DNA of 64,000 bases from Teratosphaeria epicoccoides (Eukaryota; Ascomycota; Dothideomycetes; Mycosphaerellales; Teratosphaeriaceae), in NCBI GenBank assembly GCA_021401465.1, contig JADDMT010000031.1:1-64000 (forward strand), read 5' to 3'. The notes below the pieces were generated by a model. It was not told the origin of the DNA. It ran no database searches and saw nothing but the letters and a program-made list of their open reading frames with translations. Positions 22,251 to 32,627 of the stretch are shown here, piece by piece. How positions within the stretch are numbered: position 1 is the first letter of the stretch; the number at the start of each line of letters is the position of its first letter. A program made the position numbers and the translations under genes.

Positions 22251-23513
22251 TCACCTTTGACAGAAGCGGCTGCATGCTTGGCCGCCTTCGACCTCCTTCG
22301 TCTTGCTAATTGGCGCGATCAGCTGATCGGCCCACCCAACACTCGCCTTCCTTGTTGGCTGTCTCACAACCTGTGCGCTGGGCGTTGACAGACTGCTCTC
22401 AGATGCCACAGACTTCAGTACTACGGCTGCAGGATCTTGGCCTGACATGCTGATGCGCGTCGTGGTCGCATCCGCGATCGTCTCCAGCTTGCCCTCATAG
22501 ACAATCTGTGGAGCAACTTTTGAGGTGGTCGTAATTCTGGGCAGTGGCTGACTAGCTGCCGTTCGTGCACCGGCCGGGGGCAATATTGCCACCTTGAGAG
22601 ACTTCTGCTTGTGTCCATGCAGTGGGCACAAAGCTTTGCCGCCACTCTTGTGCCTTGGATCCAATGGACATAGCGGACTGTTTGGCAGGTGGTCAGGCAC
22701 ATTGAGCTCGAAGCCCAGTTTGATATCCAACATGTCGTCATCGTCCAACGCCTCGTCCACCATAAGACGGAGCGTATTCATCTCGCTCTTCTTAGCGTCA
22801 TTGTAACGTGTACTGTAGGGGGTTTGCCAGAAATCTGTGACCTCAGTAGTGTAGGTCTCTGCAGTCTCAGAGTTTTCCTCAATGCTGGCAAACGTAGCTT
22901 GTGATGATCTGTGTTTGAGGAGCCTGAGCTGCGATCTTGATGCCTTCCGTATAAGAGACGCAATCGAACGTTTCGAAGCCACTTGCTCAATCTTCGGCAA
23001 AATACACGGGCGGCGATACGTGGTGGCAGGCTCAGGTGTATCCACCTCCAAGGGGACCTCACGCTTACCAGTGAACGGATTGCGAAAGCCTCGCAGGATC
23101 CCCCTGGATCCTGGAATCGTTCGAGGATGCCCCTTTTCTGCTACGGAAGTGGGTCTTGCTCCTGGCGACGGGGTCACGTCCAAAGCGCTTCCGCAATGGT
23201 CAGAACCCGAGCCCAAAATTGGAGCAGCAGCCCGGTTCTCTGCGGTCACCTCCGTGTCGGCATCGGATATGTTCCCCAATGTGGTTTGACGTCGAAGCCG
23301 CGCCGTCAGCCTTGGTCTGAATAAGGACACAGGCGAAAGCCTTCCAGTAGAACCAGGCGAGAGTGGCGTCTCAGGGGGCTGCTGCTTTTGAGGTGCATTA
23401 GCGGCGAGATCGACTTGGCCACTTGATGATGACTGTGCGTGTGCGACAGGATCATGCAGCACATGAAAATACGAGCCGCGAAAACTCGACCTTCGCCGTT
23501 TGTTCGACCCCTC
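22251..23513 (-). CDS. Hypothetical low-complexity protein (possibly a 3' exon)
   Basis: Open frame of about 420 codons, stop at 22253-22251. It is Ser/Pro/Thr/Arg-rich. More ordered segments are SRGILRGFRNPFTGKREVPL, KIEQVASKRSIASLIRKASR, an acidic LMVDEALDDDDMLDIKLGFE stretch, and a Cys/His/Pro segment (CPLDPRHKSGGKALCPLHGH). The last could bind a metal: two CPL motifs and several His. There is no ATG at the 5' end. The frame is open through a GTG at 23462 up to 23513, which is directly preceded by TTAG with a GCTGAG branch-like sequence. This therefore looks like an exon rather than a whole gene, but no donor in the upstream ORF joins it in phase convincingly. Function unknown. Confidence 0.5.
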   Translation of the reverse strand, partial: EGSNKRRRSSFRGSYFHVLHDPVAHAQSSSSGQVDLAANAPQKQQPPETPLSPGSTGRLSPVSLFRPRLTARLRRQTTLGNISDADTEVTAENRAAAPILGSGSDHCGSALDVTPSPGARPTSVAEKGHPRTIPGSRGILRGFRNPFTGKREVPLEVDTPEPATTYRRPCILPKIEQVASKRSIASLIRKASRSQLRLLKHRSSQATFASIEENSETAETYTTEVTDFWQTPYSTRYNDAKKSEMNTLRLMVDEALDDDDMLDIKLGFELNVPDHLPNSPLCPLDPRHKSGGKALCPLHGHKQKSLKVAILPPAGARTAASQPLPRITTTSKVAPQIVYEGKLETIADATTTRISMSGQDPAAVVLKSVASESSLSTPSAQVVRQPTRKASVGWADQLIAPISKTKEVEGGQACSRFCQR

Positions 23514-24846
23514 CTAAGGGCCACTCAGCGTTATGCCAGGGGTCGAAGCGTCGCCGGGCAACGAAGTACCAGCTAATCCGCTATTGGGCGCTTCAAGGAC
23601 ACTGTCGGTGGCAGCTGACTTGCGAAAGCTTTTAAAAACGCTGCTCCGCTTGCGCTTGTAGCTTTGACGACTGGCTCCAGAGATCGGGTAACTTGGCGAG
23701 TGTCTTGCGTCGTACGAACCAGAATTGAGCGAGGATACGGATACTGCCGGGCTCGCAGCTGACTGACTCGATGTCTTCGACGGTTCTTGACGTTCCCTTT
23801 GCAGTCCCACGGCGCGATCACCATGCGAGCCAGAGTGCGACGTTTCTTGAGAAGTGCCGCGAGGCGAGTGACGAGACATCCCCCGTACATACATCGCCTT
23901 GTGTCCAAAGGTCTTGAAATAGTGGTCTCCATGATGAAATCGCTTGTGGCCAGTAGGCACAGACTCGACGTCTGGTGGTGTGAGATCGTAATAGTGCCTG
24001 TAGTGATGAGCTGGATTGGATGAGAGCGGCAGCGGTTCAGCAGGGATCGATAATTTCAGCGTTATTGGAAGGCTGTACTCAGAGCTTTTACTGCGAGGAT
24101 GTGATCGAGGAGAAGTGTCGCGAGTCGGCTTCGTTGCTTGCGACATCTTTGTTGTGCGAGAACAGGAGGGTTCCGCAGACGACGTTGGTGGCTCGAGTGT
24201 TCGTGCAGCTTTATCCAGCGTATCGCCCTTCGGAATGGTCGGAACTCGCGACAGCGCCGCCGTAGGCAACGGCTCAGGATCTGATGTGGTTCCCAGACGA
24301 AGCTTGCGCGGCAGCCTCGTCGGCGACATTGGTAGCGCTGGCGGCTGACTCGACTCATCCTTAGCGGGCATCTTGAGCAAGAAGTCCTTCTTATCACTTG
24401 GCCTGATTGGCATGGTCATCGATGGGCGGAGAGGCGGTGGTACGTTTGGTAGGGGCGGTTGGGACTTCATCGCTGTATCCTCTACAACCCTCGCCTTGTA
24501 ATAGGAAGGCGAACGTTTTATTTCAGGTCTCTTTGCTGACGGAGCTGGCTGTTGCTTCCTCAAATGCTCACCTGGCTGGCTCTTCTTCTTGAATAGCCGA
24601 AGATCTGCGCGACTGTCTCGGATCAAGTATGCAAAGCTGCTTGCTGCTGAGACGCCAGAAGAAAATGAGACTGTGCTATGTGGCGACTCGCTGCTCGAGG
24701 TTGATGTATGCAATGGACTGTCTGTTATCATAGAAACGGATGTGCCGCTAAGCTCCAGCCTTGGCCGAGGTCAGCAGGCAGGACGGGATGACTTTGCATC
24801 TGCACAATGCATACCTTGGAGCGAGTTGAGATTGCAAAGTTCGCAT
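23514..24846 (-). CDS. Hypothetical Ser/Pro-rich, basic protein
   Basis: Main exon about 24748-23514, stop TAG at 23516-23514, with ATG 24731 near its 5' end (405 aa from there). A good intron lies just upstream: donor GTATGC at 24814, TGCTGACC branch, TAG acceptor at about 24750. It links the frame in phase to an exon that offers ATG 24846 (MRTLQSQLAP, then SGTSVSMITDSP). The protein is rich in Ser, Pro, Arg and Lys, with no recognised domain. Patches such as SYKRKRSSVFKSFRKS resemble nuclear-localisation or phospho-regulated segments. The upstream exon frame stays open to 25347, overlapping the neighbouring 24957-25427 ORF, so the true 5' end is undecided. Its stop codon coincides with the possible acceptor of the next ORF, raising the chance that both form one gene. 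Confidence 0.5.
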
Positions 24847-24956
24847 ATGCTCAGCAGCCGATGCTTTCCGCGCGATATGATATTGAGTACGAGATATCGG
24901 TTCTCCGCTCACGAACTCCGTCTCTAGAAGGTTGGCATCGGCTTCAACACGTCCTC

Positions 24957-25427
24957 CTAAGAACTGTGGTGATACCGACGTGGTGGCGGATAGCCCGAGT
25001 GGCGTTGACGACGCTTGCGGTCCAGCTCCCGGTCGTACGCTCCATTCGCTTCGCTCCTCCCCGATCCCATGGCATAACTTTCGAGGCTCTCGTCGCCGTT
25101 TATCCGGCGAGAGTTGCCTTGACGACTCTTGCTCGAAGGCCTCGCTGAAGAGCGGCGGGCCTGACCTGGTCTGTGAGCTATCAACGGTGAGGACAGCGAG
25201 TGGTGCCTCGCTCGAGGAGGATGCTCTTGACGCCATTGTGCTTCGCGCTCTGACTGTTGGCGATCCACCTTCTCCGCTCCTTTGTTCATCTTCGTCTTCT
25301 CCTTGGCGCTGTAGTTCTTGAAACACATCACTGGATAGACGCTGCATATTCCAGCGAGCGCCAAGGAGGCCGCCACGAACAAAGCCCTGCGATATGACGG
25401 CTCCTCTTTGATCTTATGCCTGGGCAT
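24957..25427 (-). CDS. Small single-pass membrane protein, unknown function
   Basis: Single open frame, 156 aa, ATG 25427. The N-terminus KIKEEPSYRRALFVAASLAL leads into a hydrophobic helix of about 20 residues ending GICSVYPVMCF. After it comes a highly charged Lys/Glu/Arg/Gln stretch and a basic, Ser/His-rich tail ending in a Pro/Arg/Tyr/His cluster. The EEPSYRRALF lead and the TM segment look like a genuine small membrane protein. The 3' half overlaps another open minus-strand frame that splices into the 24846 gene, so either the tail is not translated as given or the two genes overlap. Confidence 0.5.
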   Translation of the reverse strand: MPRHKIKEEPSYRRALFVAASLALAGICSVYPVMCFKNYSAKEKTKMNKGAEKVDRQQSEREAQWRQEHPPRARHHSLSSPLIAHRPGQARRSSARPSSKSRQGNSRRINGDESLESYAMGSGRSEANGAYDRELDRKRRQRHSGYPPPRRYHHSS

Positions 25428-26225
25428 GGTTGAGTCGAGTGGATTTCACGGGTAGTAGGTGGTCAAGTCGTAAGCAGCATGTATTGCAGATGCTTTGTTG
25501 GCAAAGTGCGCGTAAGTGTACAGGTGCTCAGTCCTGGCTGGGTGGAGCTGATTGGGCCGCGAGGTCGATCATTGAACGTGACCCCGGTGTACCTGATGAC
25601 TCCCGTCAGTGTTGATGTCGAGGGATGTGCCGTGAGACTGCCACTGGGTAGACGCACGTAATGCTGTGAAGTGAACGTCCGCCGAAACGTATGTTGTTGC
25701 AATGAGAGCCACAATTCTGAAGCCAGTCAAGCAGCCCGAAGTTGTTGGAGAAGCACGGATAAGGTAGTGAAGATTCGCAAGCGCGACAGTCGAGATGTCG
25801 TGGAACGATGTTGACGATTTGGCACGTGGAAGTCGATCGTGCTTGTCCGATGCGCCGTGACGAGGAAGGAACGAGTCAAGCAAGTCGGCTTCAATGTTGT
25901 GCATTCGTTCCTCACGCAACAGCCTTTGCACCACCATCCAGACTCGACTCTGTCGCGAAAGCTACAAGAACGCCCAGCTGTGCAACGTGACAGGCCCTCA
26001 GTAGCAGATGACCAGGAATCCAGTATCACCAAGACAATCTGGCCTTCACGAAGCCAACGTGGCAACGAAGCAATACTCGCGGTCTTCGGGCAGACGCATG
26101 CCGGAATCTTTAAAGCACCTTCACCTGGGAACCAAAGACCTCGCTGCTCAGTGCGACTCTCAAGCCGGCTAGGATGTCGCACTCGCCACGGTGTGCAGTC
26201 GTCACGGTTCACTCCGATGTTCCAG
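25428..26225. other. Intergenic, no gene seen
   Basis: Between two minus-strand genes. Long open frames exist on both strands (plus 25839-26600, minus 26329-25727), but they overlap or oppose the well-supported DPBB gene and lack domain features. Confidence 0.5.
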
Positions 26226-26952
26226 TCAAGTCTGCACCGGCTGCAGCCACGCCCAAGTAATCTCCACCCTCCCACTCGCCTTCGGCGCGACCTTCTCAAA
26301 AGCAGTAATACTAGTGTCCAAATCATCAACCTTACAGCCTGTACAGCGATCCACCACTTTCAGATCCACGCTCCGCTCCGCTCCGACCTCCCCGTCATGC
26401 CTAAACGCTCTCAGCATCTTCCCACACAAGGGATTCTGATTACTATTGCCTCCGTCGCTCGAGGAGCTGCCAGCAGCGTCGAAAAGCAAGTGGGAAACCG
26501 CTACGATGTCATCGGAGTCGGTGTCTGTCTCGCCGCATGCGCCCAAGCCCACGCTATAGTAGGTGAGATCGCCGGTGAACGTCTGGGTGTTGGGAGGTAG
26601 GAATATGTTGGAACGGTCTCTGGGTCGGGGTCAGTGCATTAGACTCCGAGAGAAGACCATACATGCAGCGCTCGTCTTACTTGTTGCGATGCGACAAGCC
26701 CACAACAAGGCCAATGATGACAGCCAGGCATGCTAGCACTACCCCAAGTAGGAGTAGGAGGAATGGCGTGCGCTTCATTCCGAGATAGCATTTGTAGGAT
26801 GGCATCACTCTGTCGATTAGGCTGCTAAAGGCCATCTTCATGCCTGGTGCCGATGCCTTGTCACCCTTGACTGCTGCGTCCTCCCATTCTGGTATCTGGG
26901 TCACTTTCGTCGTACCATTCCCTGGCATTTTCGATTCTGTATGACCGGCCAT
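26226..26952 (-). CDS. Membrane-anchored RlpA-like double-psi beta-barrel protein
   Basis: Two exons, 26952-26681 and 26619-26226, joined in phase (AA plus A) over a 61-nt intron; 221 aa. The N-terminal 60 residues are cytoplasmic-looking and charged. A strong transmembrane helix follows at about 63-86 (FLLLLLGVVLACLAVIIGLV), and exon 2 begins soon after. Residues about 105-220 are an RlpA/barwin/expansin-type double-psi beta-barrel: GDLTYYSVGLGACGETDTDS, then NQNPLCGKMLRAF, VVDRCTGCKVDDLDTS and GRVEITWAW. The four paired cysteines and the DRC..C..DDLD catalytic-cleft motif of the family are present. Fungal relatives of this domain (cerato-platanin/expansin/Rare lipoprotein A type) bind wall polysaccharides. 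Most are secreted by a cleaved signal; here the domain is displayed on a type II membrane anchor. Confidence 0.85.
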
Positions 26953-27559
26953 CTCACCTGACGGGCATGAGTCTAGACAGTGGAAGAGACACCTACATGT
27001 AGTCGATGGCAGCCTACATTGAGTGGCAGAGCGCATGCAGGGATACAGCTGCTGGATCCCTGACAGTGAGACCAGGGGTTGCATGTGCCTGCCTTGCGCG
27101 GACAAGGAGGAACTATGATGCGAATGGTAGAATTCCACATGCATGCATGCTCATTGATCTCAACTTCGTTGGTCCTTACATCGTAAATGTGCACGCCTGC
27201 ATCATCACAGAACATCTCGCATCGATCATGGCTATCAGGGCGAGTATTGTCGTACTGTGCTTATTTTGCAATGCACAGCCACTTCGAAACAGCGGTTCCC
27301 GACATTTTCCAATTATAGCACCAATGCTACAACAATACATGACGCTTGGCCTTTGACCCTGCAGGAGTCTCGTGTCTGGGGAGTCTGGATCTCCGTGCTC
27401 CCTGATACAGAGTTGGCCTTGGCAAAGACATACAATCAGGATGACCACCAAGGATGACAGACCGTGAGGCAGGGCTGCGCCTGCGATTGCTATCTCTCCA
27501 GGTCTCTTTCCGCCAATCGCATCACTGCGGTGGCCCTCACGCGATGCTACGAAGATATC
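26953..27559. other. Intergenic, no gene seen
   Basis: DPBB gene promoter and 3' flank of the CHIP gene. Only short frames are present. Confidence 0.5.
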
Positions 27560-28531
27560 TCACCAATCTTTGATCCAGTCTCCTGCGCCGCTTTCCCAAA
27601 ATTCATCGCAAGCAGCTTTGAGACCGAAATTTGACCTGAGATCGTCGATCGTCAACGGATCTCTGGTCAATGGATCGGTCGGTGAACGCTTCAAATGCTC
27701 GTATATTGTCGCTCTGCATAAGCAAATCAGCTACTTTGTGACAAGGCGATAGGTCTGCACAGACATCGCAGCTTTGAAGAGCAGAATGAATGCTTACCTC
27801 TCATAGGAATGACCGTTCTTGGTGATCACCGGATCATGCATCGGCTCGAACGTGATCATATCTACCAAATGATCCGGAATCTCCTTTGGCTTGTGACTCT
27901 CCGGATCTGCTGCTGCAAAGACGGCGCGGAGATCATTCAGCTTGTCGTTGAAATTCTTGGTGACCTCTTCACTTCGATCAGAAGCCTCCACCGTCCCCAA
28001 AGCACCTCTGGACAGCTGATACGAGATTTGGTCCACCTCTCGTTGTTTCATGGCCTCCAGACTGTCCTCCAACTCGGCTCGCAGATTGCCTTGCCGTCGT
28101 AGTCTTTCCCGTTCTCGAGCAGAGAATTTGGCCTTCTTGCACTTGAGCACAAATGCCGAGAAAGTCTCCAGGTCCTTTGGACTGATCTTGGCAGCTGGAG
28201 CGGGGTGCAGTACTTGATCGTACGCTGTCAAGGCTGAGCTGAAGGCTTCATTGGGGTGATGTGATGAGAGCTGTGCCTGAGCCAGGAAGTAATATGCCTT
28301 GTGGTTGTGAGCATTTAATCCTGATGCCTCTATTGATTTGAGGCAGTCGTTGATTGCTCCGTCCCATCGTTGTAGTTTCAATCTTACATTTGCTCGATTC
28401 GTGTAGATGACTGGGTTCCTCGAGTACTTTTGTATAGCTTGTGTATACAAGTCTTCGGCTTCTCTGTATTCTCCTTGACGAAAGGCTGCATTGCCTTTCT
28501 CCTTTAGTTGATCCGCTTGATACGAGGCCAT
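27560..28531 (-). CDS. CHIP-type E3 ubiquitin ligase (TPR + U-box)
   Basis: Two exons, 28531-27798 and 27713-27560, joined in phase over an 84-nt intron; 295 aa, close to animal CHIP/STUB1. Residues about 4-125 form three TPR units (DQLKEKGNAAFRQGEYREAE, AIQKYSRNPVIYTNRANVRL, KAYYFLAQAQLSSHHPNEAF). These hold the carboxylate-clamp residues that grip the EEVD tails of Hsp70 and Hsp90. A charged coiled-coil linker follows (about 150-205). The U-box (about 220-290) reads IPDHLVDMITFEPMHDPVIT...SYERATIYEHLKR...DPLT, with the SYER motif recreated by splicing. CHIP ubiquitinates chaperone-bound clients. ATG 28531 begins the conserved protein; the frame is open further 5' but without homology. S. 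cerevisiae lacks a clear CHIP, while many filamentous fungi keep one. Confidence 0.92.
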
Positions 28532-29234
28532 AGGTACTTTGATTTGCGCAATAAAGACAAGGCGATGATGGTTCGACCGAGACCGCAGGGGAAAGGAGCG
28601 ACGTGGGTGCTTACTTGCAATTGGCAAGCGTGTTCTGCGGACCAGTGGCTGCTCGCAATCGGGGCAGAAATTCACCCGTCAACCGCAGCATTCACAAGAC
28701 TGTCGGTAGAAAGCCACGGAGGACTGAAGCAGAAGAGTTGACTTCAGCCGCGTGCCTGCCAACTTTGGACTCTGCGAACCCAACCTGGCGGTCGGTGGTG
28801 GAACACAAGTCATGCAGCAGATCCGACCGACCCCGGTGGCCTATCTTATGTTACTTCGTTCCAAGCACAGCGCACGATAGCTTGAGCACGTGCTCCTCGA
28901 TATCAAATAAAGAAGTGAACTCTCATTGACATCTTCATTTGATCCTGCACGTGTCAAAGAGCTCGTGAAAAGACACAGTGCTTGTTCGGAAGCCACATAA
29001 CCACCCCCATATTCCCTCCGACCATCCCTCATCGTGGCTCCCCAAGGCAGCCGCACGTCTCCCGCTCGCCGGCCTCTCCTCCTCCTTGCTCTCTCCTTCC
29101 TCGCCATCCTGGCGCTCTACCACGTCGTTCCTCGGCTCAGGACCTTTGTGTCGCGATTGACTGTGCCCAAAGCTCCCTTTGGCATCTCTCAGCCCAACAC
29201 AGTCACCCCGTGGAGACCCATCACGACATCGACA
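28532..29234. promoter_or_regulatory. Divergent promoter between CHIP and MepB
   Basis: The 700 bp between the two start codons must hold both promoters. From 28851 to 29234 the plus strand contains no ATG in any frame, yet from 29034 it is open in the MepB frame and encodes a hydrophobic helix (see findings). Confidence 0.6.
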
Positions 29235-31382
29235 ATGGCGCCCGCGAAGCTGAAGAAGCCGCCTCAGGCACCGCCATTATTCACGCACACGCCCGAGACT
29301 GTCATCAGCGAGACGAAGAAACTTCTGCAGCGGAGCAAAGGCGTTTTGGATGGCGTGGTCAAGGACATCAGGCCTGAGACTGCGACGTTCGATCAAGTCC
29401 TCTTGCCATTCGCACGGGACGACAATGACATGGCGCTGGAGAGTCATATTATTGGATTTTACCAGGCGGTATCTACTGACGCAAAGCTTCGAGACGCGAG
29501 CTCGGACGCAGAGAAGCTAATGGACGACTTCAGCATCGAGCAGAGCATGAGGGAGGATGTGTTTCAGTTGGTCGAGGCGGTATACGAGAAGCAGAAGGAC
29601 GACCAGAGTATAGACTCGGAGAGTAGGAGACTGATGGAGAAGGATTATAAAAGCTATATTCGGATGGGATTAGGCATCCCAGCTGGTGAGAAAAGAGACC
29701 GGTTCAAGGAGATCAAGAAGAGATTGTCAGAGCTGTCAATCACGTTCCAGAAGAATCTGAATGAAGAGCAGGGTGGCTTATGGTTCACACACGAGGAACT
29801 GGATGGCGTGCCTGAGGACGTCTTGAACGGCCTCAAGACTGGCGGGAAGGGCACCGAGAACGAAGGAAAGCTATGGTTGACGTTCAAGTATCCGGACTTG
29901 TTTCCCACGCAGAAGTACTGCAAGGTTGCCGAGACCAGGAAGAAGGTCTTGATCGCAAATGAGAACAAATGCAATGAGAATATCGCACTGTTCAAGGAAG
30001 CTATTGTGCTTCGAGACGAGGCGGCGAGACTATTAGGTTATCCCAACCACGCTACTCTCCGGATCGAGGACAAAATGGCCAAGACACCGAAGACGGTGAA
30101 TGACTTTCTCGGCGACTTGCGGCAGCGACTCGCGCCTGGTGGGCTGGCAGAGATCGAGAAGCTCAAGCAGCTCAAGAAACAGGAAAGTGGTGAAGCTGAC
30201 CGGTACTTCCTTTGGGACCATCGCTTCTACGACACTTTAATGCTGGAACGCGACTTCCAGCTCGACCAGAATAAGATTGCGGAGTATTTCCCATTGCAGA
30301 CCTCGATCAATGGTATGCTCGAGATATTCGAGCATCTCTTCGGATTGCAGTTTGTCAAGATCGAAGGTTCAGACCGAGATGCGATCTCCGAGACCAGCAA
30401 GGGTAGCGACATAACATGGCACGAAGATGTTCAGTTGTTCTCGGTGTGGGATAGCCAGGACCAGGGTGAGGGTTTTGTTGGTTATCTGTACCTTGACCTC
30501 CACCCACGGGACGGCAAGTATGGTCACGCAGCGAACTTCAACCTCCAACCTGGATTCATAATGGCAAATGGCACACGGCGTTACCCGGCCACAGCGCTTG
30601 TCTGCAATTTCTCCAAGCCGACACCGAAGAAACCGTCATTACTCAAGCATGACGAAGTCGTCACTCTGTTCCACGAGCTTGGCCATGGTATTCATGACCT
30701 CGTGTCAAAGACGATCTATTCTCGCTTCCACGGTACGAACACGGTGCGCGACTTCGTCGAAGCACCATCGCAGATGCTGGAGAACTGGTGCTGGACGCCT
30801 TCACAGATCAAGTCTTTGAGTAAACACTGGAGCTACCTGTCGCCGGAGTACGAAAAGGCGTGGTTGGCCTCTGGCAACGACGAGAAACCCGCTGAGACCA
30901 TGCCGGACAATCTCATCCAGAGCATCATCAACACGAGACATGTGAATGACGCACTTTTCAACCTGCGGCAACTGCACTTTGGCATCTTCGACATGACGGT
31001 CCACACACCGATCTCTCACCTCGACGTCGAGAAACTAGACGCCTCTGTTACTTACAACACCCTACGACACGATATCAGTAAGCTTGATGGCCCGGAAGCG
31101 TTGGGTCAAGGTGACAAATGGGGCAATGGCCAGGCTACTTTCGGCCATCTGATTGGCGGGTACGACGCTGGCTATTACGGATACCTGTCCAGCCAGGTGT
31201 ACAGCGCCGACATGTTCCACACGATCTTCAAGCAAGATCCAATGAATGCCAAAGAAGGCAGGAGGTACAGGCATACGGTCTTGGAGAAGGGCGGAAGTCA
31301 GGACGAAATGGAGACGCTGAAGGAGTTCTTGGGTCGGGAGCCGAGCACAGAGGCTTTCTACAGGGAGTTGGGACTGTCGTAA
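29235..31382 (+). CDS. mepB: M3 family metallopeptidase (thimet oligopeptidase / saccharolysin type)
   Basis: Intronless, 715 aa from ATG 29235, matching the size of yeast Prd1/saccharolysin and Aspergillus MepB. The zinc site HELGHGIHDLVS is at residues 480-491 (HExxH). The third ligand Glu is 25 residues after the second His, in VEAPSQMLENW, as usual for M3. Other M3 features are the GYLYLDLHPRDGKYGHAANF block and the C-terminal GYDAGYYGYLSSQVYSADMF substrate-binding loop. The family cleaves short peptides in the cytosol and the mitochondrial intermembrane space. The frame is open 201 nt upstream of the first ATG and would add a hydrophobic segment if translation starts at a near-cognate codon (GTG 29034 has A at -3 and G at +4). 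Confidence 0.95.
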   Translation: MAPAKLKKPPQAPPLFTHTPETVISETKKLLQRSKGVLDGVVKDIRPETATFDQVLLPFARDDNDMALESHIIGFYQAVSTDAKLRDASSDAEKLMDDFSIEQSMREDVFQLVEAVYEKQKDDQSIDSESRRLMEKDYKSYIRMGLGIPAGEKRDRFKEIKKRLSELSITFQKNLNEEQGGLWFTHEELDGVPEDVLNGLKTGGKGTENEGKLWLTFKYPDLFPTQKYCKVAETRKKVLIANENKCNENIALFKEAIVLRDEAARLLGYPNHATLRIEDKMAKTPKTVNDFLGDLRQRLAPGGLAEIEKLKQLKKQESGEADRYFLWDHRFYDTLMLERDFQLDQNKIAEYFPLQTSINGMLEIFEHLFGLQFVKIEGSDRDAISETSKGSDITWHEDVQLFSVWDSQDQGEGFVGYLYLDLHPRDGKYGHAANFNLQPGFIMANGTRRYPATALVCNFSKPTPKKPSLLKHDEVVTLFHELGHGIHDLVSKTIYSRFHGTNTVRDFVEAPSQMLENWCWTPSQIKSLSKHWSYLSPEYEKAWLASGNDEKPAETMPDNLIQSIINTRHVNDALFNLRQLHFGIFDMTVHTPISHLDVEKLDASVTYNTLRHDISKLDGPEALGQGDKWGNGQATFGHLIGGYDAGYYGYLSSQVYSADMFHTIFKQDPMNAKEGRRYRHTVLEKGGSQDEMETLKEFLGREPSTEAFYRELGLS

Positions 31383-32627
31383 AATGCTGTCTTGATGAGC
31401 CAGAGCCGCGTGAACGGACCCGTAGCTAATGGTATGGCGTTGCGATGACGTGGCGTCAGGCGTGTGCGAGGCGCGCTGGGAGGCAGTGACTTACTCTTGA
31501 GTAGTGATGGGAAGGAATGTATAATACCCACGATCATGACTCAATCTGTACTACAGGATGCGATCGAGAGCAATCCAGTCCCATCGCCCACCAGCAATCA
31601 TGCCAAATAATCCGTGTTCAATCGTCTCAGCACCCCATGCATGACTAAAGTAACCATGATCCTGCTGAACGACATGGAACACATTCCCTCCCTTTTCCTG
31701 TCCCTCTTCCACTGGGACGAAGCACAAGAAGAACGACAAGCCGCCCAGCGCGCGGCTGACGATCAAGTAAGGGCCGAGCAGTTGCACGGTGCTTACGAGG
31801 GACTGGCTGGAGCATTATGATGAAGCAAGCAGACACTTCTGAGAATTACAGGCATTGGTGGAGAGAGCACGGAGAGGCGGCACACTTGCGGTGGGTCAGG
31901 GAGGATGAGGCGCGCAGGCGGCGGGCAAACAGGAGGTAGAGTAGTCTGCTATGACATTGGTGCTTGTGTCGAACAAAGGCCGAAATTCAGAGATGGGGAT
32001 TTTGTCTGGAGTTTGGGCGGACGACCATGTCTGTATGAGCAATCACGCACCGATCTGGAGATCTGCACGACCACGATACTCACGACTCCGTGCATCCCAC
32101 CGATTCCTCCTAACCACCCTCCCCTCCCCCCAGCTCATTTCCGACCGGGAAGTTAGCACCAGTGGTTGCGGAGACAGCTGCGCATTAGGAATCGGTCAGA
32201 GATCCTAATAGGGAAAGAGCGTAGTGTTGGAGCAGTGGCTTCATTGACGACTAATCGCGTGGCGCTTTTCAATCTGACGATGATGATCAGGATAGCATAC
32301 TCTCGGCTCAGCAATGTACACCGAGACTCTGTCATTAGCTTCCATGTACTATGACTCACATGCCGTGGCCGTCCGCAAATGGAACAGGCTCGTTGAAATC
32401 TCGATTGCGGTGCAGGCTTACTTTGTCTGCCTTGGCGGACTTAGCCGCCCGGCAAGCTAGAGGTCATGGATATCTATACACAACGTCGCCGCGTTGTCTC
32501 GAGTTGCTAGGCTCATAAGAGGCCATCATCAGAGAGCGCCTAAGCTTGCCTGTCCCTGTCGTTCGTCCAATGCTCCAAGCAATGAAGGTTTATCTGTCTG
32601 TACTCGTCACATGGACCCGCAACACGC
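31383..32627. other. Intergenic with one ambiguous coding-like patch
   Basis: Between MepB (plus) and the CTF1-beta gene (minus). The 31551-31950 patch is described separately; the rest shows nothing coding. Confidence 0.45.
31551..31787 (-). other. Ambiguous short coding-like locus
   Basis: The minus strand is open for about 85 codons ending at 31551 (LLGPYLIVSRALGGLSFFLC, then HVVQQDHGYFSHAWGAET and GRWDWIALDRIL). It is preceded by a CCAG acceptor near 31811, so it could be a last exon. The plus strand over the same bases also looks protein-like: FHWDEAQEERQAAQRAADDQ up to a GTAAGG donor, and HWWREHGEAAHLRWVREDEA from about 31852 after a TTACAG acceptor. The plus parts do not join in phase with that donor. 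Neither strand gives a complete gene and no family was recognised. Confidence 0.25.

Noticed and set aside
25839..26600. 253-codon plus-strand open frame
   Set aside because: Antisense to the DPBB gene, whose domain and splice evidence is much stronger; composition typical of a shadow frame.
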